Source of the DNA: a virus
Virus record (IMG/VR): IMGVR_UViG_3300012923_000009
Coordinates: 1-43,840 of that record
Length of the DNA: 43,840 bases
Strand: one strand, 5' to 3'
Positions 31,858 through 40,248 of the stretch are shown in pieces (the stretch's first letter is position 1; the number at the start of each line of letters is the position of its first letter). The notes under the pieces are model-generated. The model was not told where the DNA came from, searched no databases, and saw only the letters and a list, made by a program, of their open reading frames with translations. The position numbers and the translations under genes are program-made.

Positions 31858-32141
31858 GCCTCATCGCCGTGTTCGTCGTCGCCATCGTCTTCGGGGTCGA
31901 CCGACATCGCGGCAAGTTGGCGTTCCGCGAGTTTCATGCTCGCGCGGAGCATTCCGAGGGCTGCCCAAGCCATCGGTCCGTCTGTGCCGTCGACGCCGCC
32001 TCCGGAGCGGTGCGCGAGGTAGCGGACGTCGTCCGGGCCAGCGACGTCGATCGTCAAACACCATGAGATCGCGATTTCGCCGTCATCCAGGTACTTCTTA
32101 AGAGCGTCGTGGACGGCGCGGGCGGCATCATCGGTGCTCAT
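31854..32141 (-). CDS. Small acidic hypothetical protein (95 aa)
   Basis: Overlaps both neighbours by four bases. Starts with a helix, then WCLTIDVAGPDDVRYLAHR (strand-turn), and ends in an acidic tail (PEDDGDDEHGDE). Unknown function; between portal and MuF genes. Confidence 0.65.
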   Translation of the reverse strand: MSTDDAARAVHDALKKYLDDGEIAISWCLTIDVAGPDDVRYLAHRSGGGVDGTDGPMAWAALGMLRASMKLAERQLAAMSVDPEDDGDDEHGDEA

Positions 32142-32410
32142 AGTCCGCGGCTCCGTTTCTGCCTGTCTCGGTCTTCGCGGTATCGCTGGACGGCGAGCTT
32201 GATCGCTTCGAGTGCCAGCCCCGGGATTTGTTCACCGGGCGTGTCGTCGTATAGGACTACCCGCAGCGCGAACTCGGTCTGCGTGTCGCAGCGCTTCGCG
32301 ATCTCGAACGCGAGCGGCACCCGGTAGCACGGCGACGTCGCCCATTCGTTGTCCTCACCGGGGACGCCGGTGAAAAGCGCACGTAGCTCTTCGAGCGGGG
32401 GAGCCGACAT
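32138..32410 (-). CDS. Small hypothetical protein (90 aa)
   Basis: Three bases after the portal stop on the minus strand. Mixed alpha-beta (CYRVPLAFEIAKRC, FALRVVLYDD, ALEAIKLAVQRYRED) and basic end. Function unknown. Confidence 0.65.
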   Translation of the reverse strand: MSAPPLEELRALFTGVPGEDNEWATSPCYRVPLAFEIAKRCDTQTEFALRVVLYDDTPGEQIPGLALEAIKLAVQRYREDRDRQKRSRGL

Positions 32411-32413
32411 TGC

Positions 32414-33790
32414 TCACCCGGTCGGGTTGCCCTGCCGGTCGAGGAGCGCGGTGAGTTGTGCGAACGAGTCGCCGGTCTGCGCGGCTGCCTTCCACCGTTC
32501 GACGTCTTGCTGCGTGACACCCGGGATGAGCTGCCAGAGCTCGGGGTAGGGCACGTTGAGCATCGTCGCGAGCTTCCCGAGTCCGTCGACGGTCGCGGCG
32601 AACGTGCGCGCGCTGACGTCACGCCAGATGACTTCGGCGTCTTGCGGCACGTCCTGCTTCATCAGCTGGCCGGTGAGGCGGAGCGTCTGCTCGTGCGACT
32701 CGCCGAGCAGCGTCTTGCGCTCGCCGACCTTGCGATCGTGGCCTGACTCGGCTGCGGCGAGAGCCTCGGCGGAAAGGTTCACGAGGTCGCCGAGCAGCTC
32801 GTGCACAGGCGTCTGTGAGAGCGTCGCTGCATGCTTGAGCGATGATTCGCGGCTCTTGATGTAGCCGTCGAGGTTTGTCTGGCCGAACTCGCCGACCGAC
32901 AGGCCATCACCGCCACCGCCCTCGTTCTCGAACGCCCAGATCGACGATGCGGTCGCCTTGAACTTCTCAGCTTCGCTCTCCGGGAGCCAGCCGAGCACGT
33001 ACCGCTGACGGAAGGCTGAGTAGTGCTGGGCGACGAGGAGACCGAACGTCGTCAGGTCGATCTGATCCTGGATCGCCATCAGCGGCGAAATCTGACCGCG
33101 AGTCGGCGCTTCCTCCCAACCCATGATCGCGCCGGCGGAACTGACCTCGTCGTCGGCGTCGAGATCGTCCTCGTCGAGGTAGCGGATCACCGGTACGACG
33201 CCCGCGTCGTGGGCCTCCGAAGACACGAACACCCACGCGGTGTCGACGGTGTTGTCCGGGCCCTTGCGCTGCTCCTCAGCGACGTAGTAGACCGCCTGCT
33301 CGTCGTAGAGCTTCCACAGTCCGCCACCGAGGCGCTCGAGCGCCCACATCGGCCAGTCGGGATCCTCGCCATAGATCGCCGTGAGGCTCCGCGGCGATGC
33401 GCACCGGATGACCGGCACCGGGTCGCCCGGCATGACGATCGCGTACGACGCACCGTAGGCGTGCGCGGCGCGGTGAAGGCCCGTCTGACGGGCGTCCATC
33501 TTGTTCGCCTGCCACGCCTGCCAGACGGACACTTGCTCGTTGTCCGTGGTGAGGCGGAAGCCGTCGACGAAGAGCGACTGCGCGAGCGAGTCGACGACGA
33601 TCGGGCAGACGTTGACGCGCGCGATCCGTGCCATCGCTTTGACGGCTTGGGGCGACGCGTCGTCGAGCACCATCGGTGCGCGCTGCCGGCCTTTCCAATA
33701 GCGGCGCACGACGTCGAGTTGTGCGCGCTCGGCTTCGGCGTAGTCGCGGAGAATGCGCACCTGGTCGCGTGCGTCTCTTGGAGTCAGCAC
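32414..33790 (-). CDS. Portal protein
   Basis: 458 residues, between large terminase and head genes. Typical portal elements: VNVCPIVVDSLAQSLFVDGF near residue 80, AHAYGASYAIVMPGDPVPV, ISPLMAIQDQIDLTTFGLL at about 240 and a helical C-terminal crown. It forms the dodecameric vertex for DNA entry. Ends before a GC-rich overlap region with the next genes. Confidence 0.92.
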   Translation of the reverse strand: MLTPRDARDQVRILRDYAEAERAQLDVVRRYWKGRQRAPMVLDDASPQAVKAMARIARVNVCPIVVDSLAQSLFVDGFRLTTDNEQVSVWQAWQANKMDARQTGLHRAAHAYGASYAIVMPGDPVPVIRCASPRSLTAIYGEDPDWPMWALERLGGGLWKLYDEQAVYYVAEEQRKGPDNTVDTAWVFVSSEAHDAGVVPVIRYLDEDDLDADDEVSSAGAIMGWEEAPTRGQISPLMAIQDQIDLTTFGLLVAQHYSAFRQRYVLGWLPESEAEKFKATASSIWAFENEGGGGDGLSVGEFGQTNLDGYIKSRESSLKHAATLSQTPVHELLGDLVNLSAEALAAAESGHDRKVGERKTLLGESHEQTLRLTGQLMKQDVPQDAEVIWRDVSARTFAATVDGLGKLATMLNVPYPELWQLIPGVTQQDVERWKAAAQTGDSFAQLTALLDRQGNPTG

Positions 33791-33817
33791 TCGGCGAGCC
33801 TCCGGATGTTTTGGGGA

Positions 33818-35473
33818 CTAGAAGAACGCGGCCTTGGCTTTGCCGCGGCGGCGCTTCCCGCTTCCGAGCACGAGACGACGCACCATGCGGACGCCGATCA
33901 CACAGACCGCGGCGTCGATCTTGCGTGGCGAGTCCGGCGATTCTTTGCTGATCGAAACAAAGGCCTGGTGCGGGCGCCGGCGTGCGTTTCCTACGTGGCG
34001 CGCAACGCGGGGATCGCCGTCATGGGTGAACTCGCCTTCGATGATCTCGGCGTGGCAAGCCTCTGCTGCGCGAGCGAACTCGACGACGTGCGAGCGCATG
34101 TCCCACGCGATCGCCTGCGGCGGCTTCCCCTGCGGCACGGCCCAGAGGAGCAATCGCTCCTTGTACCTGTCCGGCCACGTCGTCAGCGCGAACGATTCCC
34201 ACTCGCGAACGTCAGCGAAGAACGCGACGATGTCGTACTCCTCGAACGCAAGCTGCACGACGCGATCGACGTCGGCCGCATCGACGGTCTCGTCATCGTC
34301 GTTCGGGTCGGGTTCCCAGACGCCGAGCGTGAAGACGTGGCCGCTGTCCATCTCGCAGCCCATCAACGCAGTCGCGTCCCGCGACTTCGACCCGTCGAAG
34401 AAGAGCACAATCTGCGCGTGCTTCTTGACCTGCTTTTCTCGATCGACGCGCATCGACCACTGCTCGGGTGCCACCCAGGCGTCCTCTGCCGCGGTCGGCC
34501 AGTTCAGGTACTTGCGCTTCGAATCGTCCGGGCGGGCGCGCGGTGACCAGATCCGCTCGATGATCGCCCTGATGTCGACCCATGGGCAATCGTCGTAGAC
34601 GTGTTCGAGACCGCGCTCGAGCGACTCGCGATCGGCGAGGTCGGTGTCGGGCGGCGCGATCGTCGCGTCATAGAGGATCTTCGTCTCGCCCCGAGTGCGG
34701 CCCTCTTCCTGAGCGAGCCACGCGTCCCAAGTATCTTCCGCGACAGATTCGATCCCGGGCACCCACGCATTGCTCGTCTCGAGCATCCGCGAACCCGACT
34801 TCGCGAGGTTGTCCGCGAGCGTCGCCGCGAGCTCGACGCCACCGTTCGCCGGCTTCCAGTGCTCTGTCTCGTCAGCGACGATGAATGAGCCCTCGCCGCC
34901 TTCAGCCGCGGTGGCCGATGAGGTGATGACCTCGAGTGTCCCCTCGGGGATCTTGTAGTAGCGCGTCTTGCCCGGGTCGAGCTCGTAACGCACGACGAGC
35001 TCGGAGCCCTTCGGGGCGAACGCGCGAACCATCCGCATCGTGTTCGCGGTCTGCGACTCCGCGGTCGCGGCGATCTGCACGAGCGGCATGTCGACAGCTC
35101 TGCCGATGCAGCCACCGGCGACCTTTGGGTTGAAGTCGACGAGTCGAACGGGGCCGCAGAACTCGGCGAGCGCGAGCACGGCCGCGAACGGCGACTTTCC
35201 GGATCCCTTCGCGCGACGGCGGACGCCATGGTTGAACAGCCAGCGGCCGTCTTCGTCGAGCGCATACCACCAGACCATGAAGCGCAGCTGGTCATTGGTC
35301 AGACGGAACGACGCCCCGGCGCGCGGTCCGTTCGGCTGAACGAGGCCTCGGAATGGATCACCCGGGCGGTTGCCCTCAATCCAAGCGGCGACCTCGAACC
35401 CGAGCGTGAGATCGGGGATGCCCTCGGGGAGGGTGGTTAGACGATCAGCCGGTGAGGCGATCGCGGTAGTCAC
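33818..35473 (-). CDS. terL: Terminase large subunit
   Basis: 551 residues from GTG 35473 (GAGG five bases upstream), overlapping the small-subunit gene by 29 bases; no nearer start exists. ATPase: Walker A KGSGKS at about residue 90, Walker B FIVADETEHW at about 195. Nuclease: FFDGSKSRDATAL at about 365, IVAFFADVREWES at about 415 and KIDAAVCVIG near the end give the acidic triad. It packages DNA into the head through the portal. Confidence 0.93.
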   Translation of the reverse strand: MTTAIASPADRLTTLPEGIPDLTLGFEVAAWIEGNRPGDPFRGLVQPNGPRAGASFRLTNDQLRFMVWWYALDEDGRWLFNHGVRRRAKGSGKSPFAAVLALAEFCGPVRLVDFNPKVAGGCIGRAVDMPLVQIAATAESQTANTMRMVRAFAPKGSELVVRYELDPGKTRYYKIPEGTLEVITSSATAAEGGEGSFIVADETEHWKPANGGVELAATLADNLAKSGSRMLETSNAWVPGIESVAEDTWDAWLAQEEGRTRGETKILYDATIAPPDTDLADRESLERGLEHVYDDCPWVDIRAIIERIWSPRARPDDSKRKYLNWPTAAEDAWVAPEQWSMRVDREKQVKKHAQIVLFFDGSKSRDATALMGCEMDSGHVFTLGVWEPDPNDDDETVDAADVDRVVQLAFEEYDIVAFFADVREWESFALTTWPDRYKERLLLWAVPQGKPPQAIAWDMRSHVVEFARAAEACHAEIIEGEFTHDGDPRVARHVGNARRRPHQAFVSISKESPDSPRKIDAAVCVIGVRMVRRLVLGSGKRRRGKAKAAFF

Positions 35474-35969
35474 TGAGCCTCGGGACGTCGCTCGCGGCCG
35501 GGACGTCGGTGCCCACACTCGCGCGCTCCAGCTCGAGGCCAGCGCGGCGGCGGTCACCCTCGGTTGCGAGCAGCGCGGTCATCGCCTTGAGGTAGGCGGC
35601 GAGCGATGCGCCCTTCATCGGGATGATCGCGAAGACGGGCTCGCCGGTCTCCTCGTTGACCCCGACGACTTGCGGCTTGAGGTCGCGGCTGATGCTCTCG
35701 GCGATCAGCCATGCCATCGCCCAATCCGAGGGCTCATAGAAGCTCGACTGGCCAGACTTCTGCAGCGAGGCATACCACCGCTGAGCCCCCGCATGCCATT
35801 TCGGATCCGCCTTCGGGATCGCAACGTTGGCGGCGCGGCGAGGGGGCTTCGCATTCGTCGCTCTCGCGGACGTCGTCTTCTTGGCCGCAGTCTTTTTCGT
35901 GGCCGTGGCGGTCTTGTTGCGCCGGCGGCGCTGAGCTTCCCGTTTCGGGATCGGGCCGCGTGCTCCCAC
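35445..35969 (-). CDS. terS: Terminase small subunit
   Basis: 174 residues, GTG 35969 after AGGAGGT. Begins MGARGPIPKREAQRRRRN, the usual N terminus of actinophage small terminases, then a Lys/Ala/Arg tail region, and PKWHAGAQRWYASLQKSGQ...PSDWAMAWLIAES, the typical core. It recognises the packaging site. The 108-bp gap upstream (35970-36077) has a 5-bp stem hairpin (gtcgc/gcgac) and could hold that site. Confidence 0.88.
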   Translation of the reverse strand: MGARGPIPKREAQRRRRNKTATATKKTAAKKTTSARATNAKPPRRAANVAIPKADPKWHAGAQRWYASLQKSGQSSFYEPSDWAMAWLIAESISRDLKPQVVGVNEETGEPVFAIIPMKGASLAAYLKAMTALLATEGDRRRAGLELERASVGTDVPAASDVPRLSDYRDRLTG

Positions 35970-36077
35970 TGTGAACCTCCTGGGTTCAAGGCCACCTGGG
36001 CCGTTTGGGGCGATGCAAAATGCGGCGTCGCGAGCTTGCGACCCCGAAACTTCAAAACCCGTACCGATTGTCAGCCG

Positions 36078-36461
36078 CTATGCCAACGGTATTTCGGCGT
36101 CGGCGGCGAGGGGGGCTCCCCCCACCCCGTGTGCGAGCAGTCCCGGGTGCGGCTCCCGCGGGCGTCGGCGTGGCGGCTGATGCGACTTCGTCGCACGGTT
36201 ACACGCTGCGTGCTCCGGCCCGCTGTAGCGCGTCGGATCGCCGTCGACGTGACCAAGATCCCAAGCCTCGCCGGGATCGATCAGTCCACCTTGACCGTCC
36301 TCCGCTCGCCGGCAGTCAGCACCACGCGCACAACGCACCGTGCCAGTGGCAACACGTCGCGCCTCGATGCGACGGCGGTGACGGTGGTTCGCATCGTAGA
36401 CCGGGCCCGTCACGAGGAGAGGTAGCGGGTCGTGGTAACGCTCCACGAAGTCCAGGCGCAT
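36078..36461 (-). CDS. HNH endonuclease
   Basis: 127 residues, just upstream of terminase, as in many cos-type phages where an HNH protein joins DNA cutting or packaging. The motif is WDLGHVDGDPTRYSGPEHAACNRAT (first His, Asp pair, then His and Asn), with Cys residues upstream (RCARGADC). The last 30 residues (Pro/Arg/Gly-rich) are an unstructured tail. ATG/GTG 36461 is 10 bases after the LuxR gene. Confidence 0.82.
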   Translation of the reverse strand: MRLDFVERYHDPLPLLVTGPVYDANHRHRRRIEARRVATGTVRCARGADCRRAEDGQGGLIDPGEAWDLGHVDGDPTRYSGPEHAACNRATKSHQPPRRRPREPHPGLLAHGVGGAPLAADAEIPLA

Positions 36462-36470
36462 GAGGCCCAG

Positions 36471-36794
36471 CTAGCCACTTGGCAAACCCGCACGAATGTG
36501 TCCAGCGAGGAAACCCCGCGCTACGAGGTGCGCGCGGTTGCGCGCGCCTAGCTTCGCGGTCAGGTTCCGCAGATGACTCTTGACCGTCTCGACGGTGATC
36601 GTCAGACGGGCGGCGATCGCTTCGTTCGTGAGTCCGTCCGCGACCAGCACCAGGACTTCGACTTCGCGCGCGGTCGGCGGCAGATCAGCTCGGCGCGTGC
36701 GCTGAGGAAAGCACCAATGCACCCGACGTTCTTCGGGCGTCATCGCGCGAAGCGCTTCGATCTGCTCCCACTGCTCGCGCGTCAGGAACGACAC
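36471..36794 (-). CDS. LuxR/GerE-type HTH regulator, candidate late-gene activator
   Basis: 107 residues with a C-terminal LuxR HTH (LPPTAREVEVLVLVADGLTNEAIAARL then VETVKSHLRNLTAKLG, residues about 38-85). There is no receiver or ligand domain, so it is a stand-alone DNA-binding protein. It lies directly before HNH and terminase genes and is overlapped by a leader peptide gene. Both facts suggest a role in switching on late genes, or a host-derived regulator. Confidence 0.82.
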   Translation of the reverse strand: MSFLTREQWEQIEALRAMTPEERRVHWCFPQRTRRADLPPTAREVEVLVLVADGLTNEAIAARLTITVETVKSHLRNLTAKLGARNRAHLVARGFLAGHIRAGLPSG

Positions 36795-36910
36795 GACGGC
36801 GACTTCTTAAGCGACTGCAGTTGCGGCAGCGTCGCGAGGATCAGCCGATAGCGGAGAACCTCAAGCATCGACAACGGCGGCACCGCACAGGTACCTGTGA
36901 CGTCGGCCAC
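36782..36910 (-). CDS. 42-aa leader peptide before the LuxR-type gene
   Basis: GTG 36910 has the best ribosome site of the area (AAGGAGGG, six bases before). The 42 codons end in a TGA 13 bases inside the LuxR gene, so translation of the regulator is likely coupled. Product has a hydrophobic-helical middle (MLEVLRYRLILATLPQL). The 36911-37053 stretch upstream has no gene; it holds a small hairpin cggct/agccg and could contain the late promoter, but no strong -35/-10 is visible. Confidence 0.5.
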   Translation of the reverse strand: MADVTGTCAVPPLSMLEVLRYRLILATLPQLQSLKKSPSCRS

Positions 36911-37053
36911 GGCCGTCCCTCCTTACGCGAGCGATTCAGCCGAGAATCCGCGCTCTGAGAGCATGCGGCGGCTAAAGAAGCCGGGAGCCGAAGTCCGGTT
37001 ACGGCCTCGCCCGGAGGCGGAGACACGCACGGTAGAAGTCCTGTCGGACGGAC

Positions 37054-37743
37054 TCACGCCGCGTTGCGCCTGTCGCGCCGCTCGATCGCCGGATGCTTCT
37101 CGGCACCGGGCGCCCGGATCGGGTCGGGCATCCGCTCATCAATGAAGATCAACGCGCGCTCGACAAGCGCCTCCATCGTCGTCGACGGCTCAGACCACCC
37201 GTACACATACGCCGCGTGGAGCAGCGCGCACGCCGCCGGGTCACGGTCGCGGAGCAGCTCGAGCGCAGCCGTCAGCGGCGCGTAGTCGAACCGCTTCCGA
37301 CGTGCGTCGCGTTCGCGCTCCCAGATGTAGGGATCGGCGTTCGCCTGCTGAACAGCGTCGAGCTCCGACGCCGGCCGCTCACGGCCGAGCTTCTTCGCCC
37401 TGTCGATCTCCGCGTCACGCTCAGCGACGTGGCCCAGCTTCGCCGTAGCCGCGAACGCCGTCACACGGTCGTTCACCGCGTACGGGTCACGCAGCTGCCC
37501 GTCATCCGGCAACGCGTCGGCGAGCGCGATCTCCTCGAGGTGAGTGGGGGAGACGGTCCCGGAGCCATGGCACGTCTCACACGTCTTCATCACACGGCCG
37601 TTCGCGATGCAGTCCGGACACGTCCGCGACCGCGCCTCGTTCGAGAACCCCGACGTCGACTGCTCATACCGCGTCGGCTCCGGCAGGCCCTCGTTCAGCG
37701 TCTCGAGGAGCCGGATGATCTGCGAGCGACGCCTGTCGATCAT
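37054..37743 (-). CDS. DnaJ-type zinc-finger protein (229 aa)
   Basis: Residues about 40-62 hold two CxxC sets, CPDCIANGR and CETCHGSG, as in the DnaJ cysteine-rich domain. Remainder is helical and charged, with ALELLRDRDPAACALLHAAYVYGW and an acidic middle. No J domain, so it is not a cochaperone in the usual sense; could bind DNA or a host protein. Start overlaps the upstream stop. Confidence 0.7.
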   Translation of the reverse strand: MIDRRRSQIIRLLETLNEGLPEPTRYEQSTSGFSNEARSRTCPDCIANGRVMKTCETCHGSGTVSPTHLEEIALADALPDDGQLRDPYAVNDRVTAFAATAKLGHVAERDAEIDRAKKLGRERPASELDAVQQANADPYIWERERDARRKRFDYAPLTAALELLRDRDPAACALLHAAYVYGWSEPSTTMEALVERALIFIDERMPDPIRAPGAEKHPAIERRDRRNAA

Positions 37744-38195
37744 CAGGCCGCCACCGCATCCGAGCCCTGGAGGGCCTCGACCAGGGCGATGTTGTCGATC
37801 GGGATGTCACCGATCACCTTCGCCGCGTCGTCGAGCCACTCGATCGCCGCCGACTTCCCATCGACCGACTGCGCGTACGCCTCGATGAACTGAGCCGCTC
37901 TGACGAGCAGCTCGGTCTTGTCGCCGGCCGAGTCCGTGTAGCCGCGGTCGTACGGCGAACGCCGGTCGATCTCGAAGTGACGGCCATCACCGTGGAACGC
38001 GTCCACGAGGAAGCCGTACGCCTGCTTGCCGATCATCCGGCGCAACCCTGTCAGCGCGAGCGTGCCCTTCCGGGCGAATTCGACCTGCAGCGTTTGCATC
38101 CCATGAGCGAACCGGTAGACGTCGTGGGCGCCGGTCACCCGAATCGCCAACACCGGGTCGCCGGCCGCGTTTGAGCGAAGCTGCTTCGTGATCAC
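37743..38195 (-). CDS. Hypothetical protein (150 aa)
   Basis: Coupled on both sides. Mixed alpha-beta with DVYRFAHGMQTLQVEFARKG and an aspartate-rich C terminus (WLDDAAKVIGDIPIDN). No motif that identifies a function. Confidence 0.65.
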   Translation of the reverse strand: MITKQLRSNAAGDPVLAIRVTGAHDVYRFAHGMQTLQVEFARKGTLALTGLRRMIGKQAYGFLVDAFHGDGRHFEIDRRSPYDRGYTDSAGDKTELLVRAAQFIEAYAQSVDGKSAAIEWLDDAAKVIGDIPIDNIALVEALQGSDAVAA

Positions 38196-38569
38196 GACGG
38201 CACCGCCGCAGCGAGCCGGTCGATCTCAGCCGCGATGAGCGCGCCCGCCTTGACCAACTCGCGGATGCGTCCCTCGCGGAGATTCTGCCTATTCAGCACC
38301 ACCGTCGAATGCGGTGAGCCTCCCTGCTTGAATATCCACGCCCGCACGTCGCGGTCGGGCTTGAAATCCTCTGCATTCCAGGGCCAAGCGTCCTCCACTT
38401 TGACCACACGGTTGTTCACAGTTCCCTCGTAGACGTTCCCCGGAGCGGCGTAGCACGCAGCCGCGAGAGCGAGTTCCTCGAAGCCGTGCTGGTCGTCGTG
38501 TTCGGGCGTCCAGCCCTCGGCGACGAGCTGACGCTCGCGCTCGGCTGCGATCAGTTCGACTCCGGTCAT
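38192..38569 (-). CDS. Conserved phage protein, EHDDQH/ALIAAEIDRL family (125 aa)
   Basis: ATG 38569 in an ATGA overlap. The patterns AAERERQLVAEGWTPEHDDQH, AWPWNAEDFKP and KAGALIAAEIDRL define a family common in phages and prophages with no established activity. A helical, acidic, metal-binding fold is likely, and a nucleotide-hydrolase relationship is possible but unproven. Confidence 0.75.
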   Translation of the reverse strand: MTGVELIAAERERQLVAEGWTPEHDDQHGFEELALAAACYAAPGNVYEGTVNNRVVKVEDAWPWNAEDFKPDRDVRAWIFKQGGSPHSTVVLNRQNLREGRIRELVKAGALIAAEIDRLAAAVPS

Positions 38570-38715
38570 GCTGCCTTGCTCCTTTCGTCGATCGTTGACT
38601 GGTTGGCGCGCACCCGGCGGGCACATGCAGACTTGTCCTTGCACACCGGGCCGCTCGGCTTACGGAGCAGCTCGCACGTCGCCGACACGCGGTTGCAGAT
38701 CTCGCAGCGAGGCAT
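38566..38715 (-). CDS. Cys-rich miniprotein (49 aa)
   Basis: ATG 38715 overlaps the replication-gene stop, stop overlaps the next start. Five Cys (CEIC, TCELL, VCKDKSAC) and a basic tail suggest a zinc finger. Coupled translation supports reality. Confidence 0.6.
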   Translation of the reverse strand: MPRCEICNRVSATCELLRKPSGPVCKDKSACARRVRANQSTIDERSKAA

Positions 38716-39686
38716 CAAGCCGCGTCCTCACGGAGCGCGTCGAAGCGCTCATCGATCAGCCGGTGCCGGCGGGCACGCTCGTCGTCGTCGAGGTCGCGTG
38801 TCGAGTCGGCGGCGATCTCGTGGGCCGTGACGCGGTCGAAGCGGTCAGTCACATGCTCGAGCCACGCGTCGAAGCCGGACGACTTGACCTCGACCTCAGC
38901 GCCGAGCAGCGACCAGTGCTTGACGAGCGCGAACGGCGTCAGCTTCGCCTCCGGCCAGATCGTCCGGTAGACGTCGCAGCGCGCAGTGACGTCTGAGGCG
39001 GTCGCGCCGGCGTTCACGAGCTCGGCGATGCAGACCCGCCACTGAGTGCGCTCCCGGTTCGTCATGCCGTCCGGCTTGAGACCGAGCGCTGCGCTCAGCG
39101 CGACCTCGACCTCGAACCGAGCCGTGAAATCAGCATCGGGAACGTCCTCGCCGGGCTTGTCCGGCAAGAAAGGCTCTTCGTGATCTTCTGACGGTTCAAC
39201 TGACGGTTCCTCTATAGAGGGGTGCGTCGGAGTCACCCCCACGGGGTGCATGGATGCACTCCCTGAGCCGAAGTTGAGGGGGTGCACAGATGCACCCCCT
39301 CGAAGGAACGATCCCAACGCCTCGAGCGCGAGCAGCAGCTCGCGGCTCACGCCGACCGAACCCTTCCGGTTCGCGCCCTCAACGATCTGCCACAGCCGGT
39401 CCGCCGACGGGATCCCACGATGCGGAAGCACATACATCGACGACGTCTGCCGGCCGTTCGCGTCATGCCACGGCACCGAAATGATCAGGCCGAGGTCGCG
39501 CAGCTTCCGCAGCCGGCGCTTGATCGTGTCCTCATGACCCGCCTCGCACTCGCTCTGCAGCGTCTCGCGCTTCGGCCACGCGACACCGTCATCGTTCGCC
39601 GAGTCAGCCAGCTTGAGCAGCACGAGCTTGGCGCCGTCGTCGCCGATCTCCTGCTTCCACGCCCACGACGACACATGAACGCTCAC
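38715..39686 (-). CDS. Putative replication initiator (helix-turn-helix/phage O-like)
   Basis: 323 residues, GTG 39686 with GGAGG seven bases before. N-terminal winged helix (residues about 10-75: SWAWKQEIGDDGAKLVLLKLADSANDDG and EDTIKRRLRKLRDLGLI) typical of phage replisome organisers; then a Pro/Ser/Glu-rich linker; C-terminal helical domain (FEVEVALSAALGL, WPEAKLTPFALVKHWSLLG). Three palindromes in the linker-coding DNA (39219-39301) match the ori-in-initiator layout of lambda O. It probably melts the origin and recruits host helicase. Assignment is by fold pattern, not by a unique motif. Confidence 0.72.
   Translation of the reverse strand: MSVHVSSWAWKQEIGDDGAKLVLLKLADSANDDGVAWPKRETLQSECEAGHEDTIKRRLRKLRDLGLIISVPWHDANGRQTSSMYVLPHRGIPSADRLWQIVEGANRKGSVGVSRELLLALEALGSFLRGGASVHPLNFGSGSASMHPVGVTPTHPSIEEPSVEPSEDHEEPFLPDKPGEDVPDADFTARFEVEVALSAALGLKPDGMTNRERTQWRVCIAELVNAGATASDVTARCDVYRTIWPEAKLTPFALVKHWSLLGAEVEVKSSGFDAWLEHVTDRFDRVTAHEIAADSTRDLDDDERARRHRLIDERFDALREDAA
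39219..39301. repeat. Cluster of three palindromes inside the initiator gene (candidate origin iterons)
   Basis: Site 1 at 39219-39240: ggggtg with cacccc. Site 2 at 39243-39262: ggggtgca with tgcactcc (7 of 8). Site 3 at 39276-39301: a perfect 11-bp inverted repeat (gagggggtgca/tgcaccccctc) with a caga loop. The ggtgc cores start 24 and 36 bases apart. An AT-rich stretch (tctatagagg) lies just outside at 39211-39220. Confidence 0.65.
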
Positions 39687-39703
39687 CGGGTAGCCTCCGA
39701 CCG

Positions 39704-39883
39704 ATGGGGTTCCGCTACCAGCTGCGCACCGCCGCCACGGGCGACGACCTCGGCGAGGCCAGCTACGCGATGGAGATCCACACAGGCGACGTCATCCACT
39801 TCAACGGGGCACAACGCGCCCGAGTCATCGCCTCCGAATACGTCGACGACGAACACGGCCTCCTCGAGATCGAACCGCTGTAG
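39704..39883 (+). CDS. Small plus-strand protein (59 aa)
   Basis: ATG 39704, TAG 39881-39883, divergent from the initiator gene. Product MGFRYQLRTAATGDDLGEAS and on reads as a compact beta-barrel pattern with VIHFNGAQRARVIASEYVDDEHG, similar in style to short actinobacterial proteins of unknown function with a GEASYAM-like core. No promoter or ribosome site is evident. Its isolation among minus genes suggests separate control. Confidence 0.6.
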   Translation: MGFRYQLRTAATGDDLGEASYAMEIHTGDVIHFNGAQRARVIASEYVDDEHGLLEIEPL

Positions 39884-39885
39884 CG

Positions 39886-40248
39886 TCACGCCGCCAGCTC
39901 CCTGGCTTCAATGCCGAGCTGGATGTTCTCCATCAGCGACTTCATCCAGGGATCAGGGCGGCCCGCGTGCATCAGGGCGACCGCTATCCGTCCCGGATCG
40001 ATCCCGTCGGCCTTGGCCTTCTCGACCTTCGCGTCCCAATCAGCCGCCGCCTCCGGCCGCTCGGCGCGGATCCGCTCCTGATGGTCTTGCCAGCACGCCT
40101 GCCGGATCAGGCAGCGATCACAGAACACCGAACTTGCGCCAGGCGCGAAGCTCGCCGCGCGAGCTCGCCGCTCGTCTTCCGCCATGAAGAAGCCGCTGCC
40201 GTAGCCGAAGTACGAGCGGCACTCCTGCTTCGACGGATCCCAACTCAC
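39886..40248 (-). CDS. WhiB-like iron-sulfur protein
   Basis: 120 residues. Cys10, Cys43, Cys46 and Cys52 fit the WhiB spacing (C, then CxxC, then x5 C in CDRCLIRQAC). There is FFMAED before the pair, like the FF motif of WhiB. The usual GVWGG turn and basic tail are not obvious, so DNA binding may be weak. In actinobacteria WhiB proteins bind sigma factors and sense redox; phage copies can interfere with the host proteins. It supports an actinobacterial host. Confidence 0.82.
   Translation of the reverse strand: MSWDPSKQECRSYFGYGSGFFMAEDERRARAASFAPGASSVFCDRCLIRQACWQDHQERIRAERPEAAADWDAKVEKAKADGIDPGRIAVALMHAGRPDPWMKSLMENIQLGIEARELAA

Noticed and set aside
39683-39889. 68-codon minus-strand open frame opposite the small gene at 39704
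   Set aside because: The plus-strand reading gives the more protein-like product and ends cleanly before the WhiB-like stop; the minus frame is probably its shadow.
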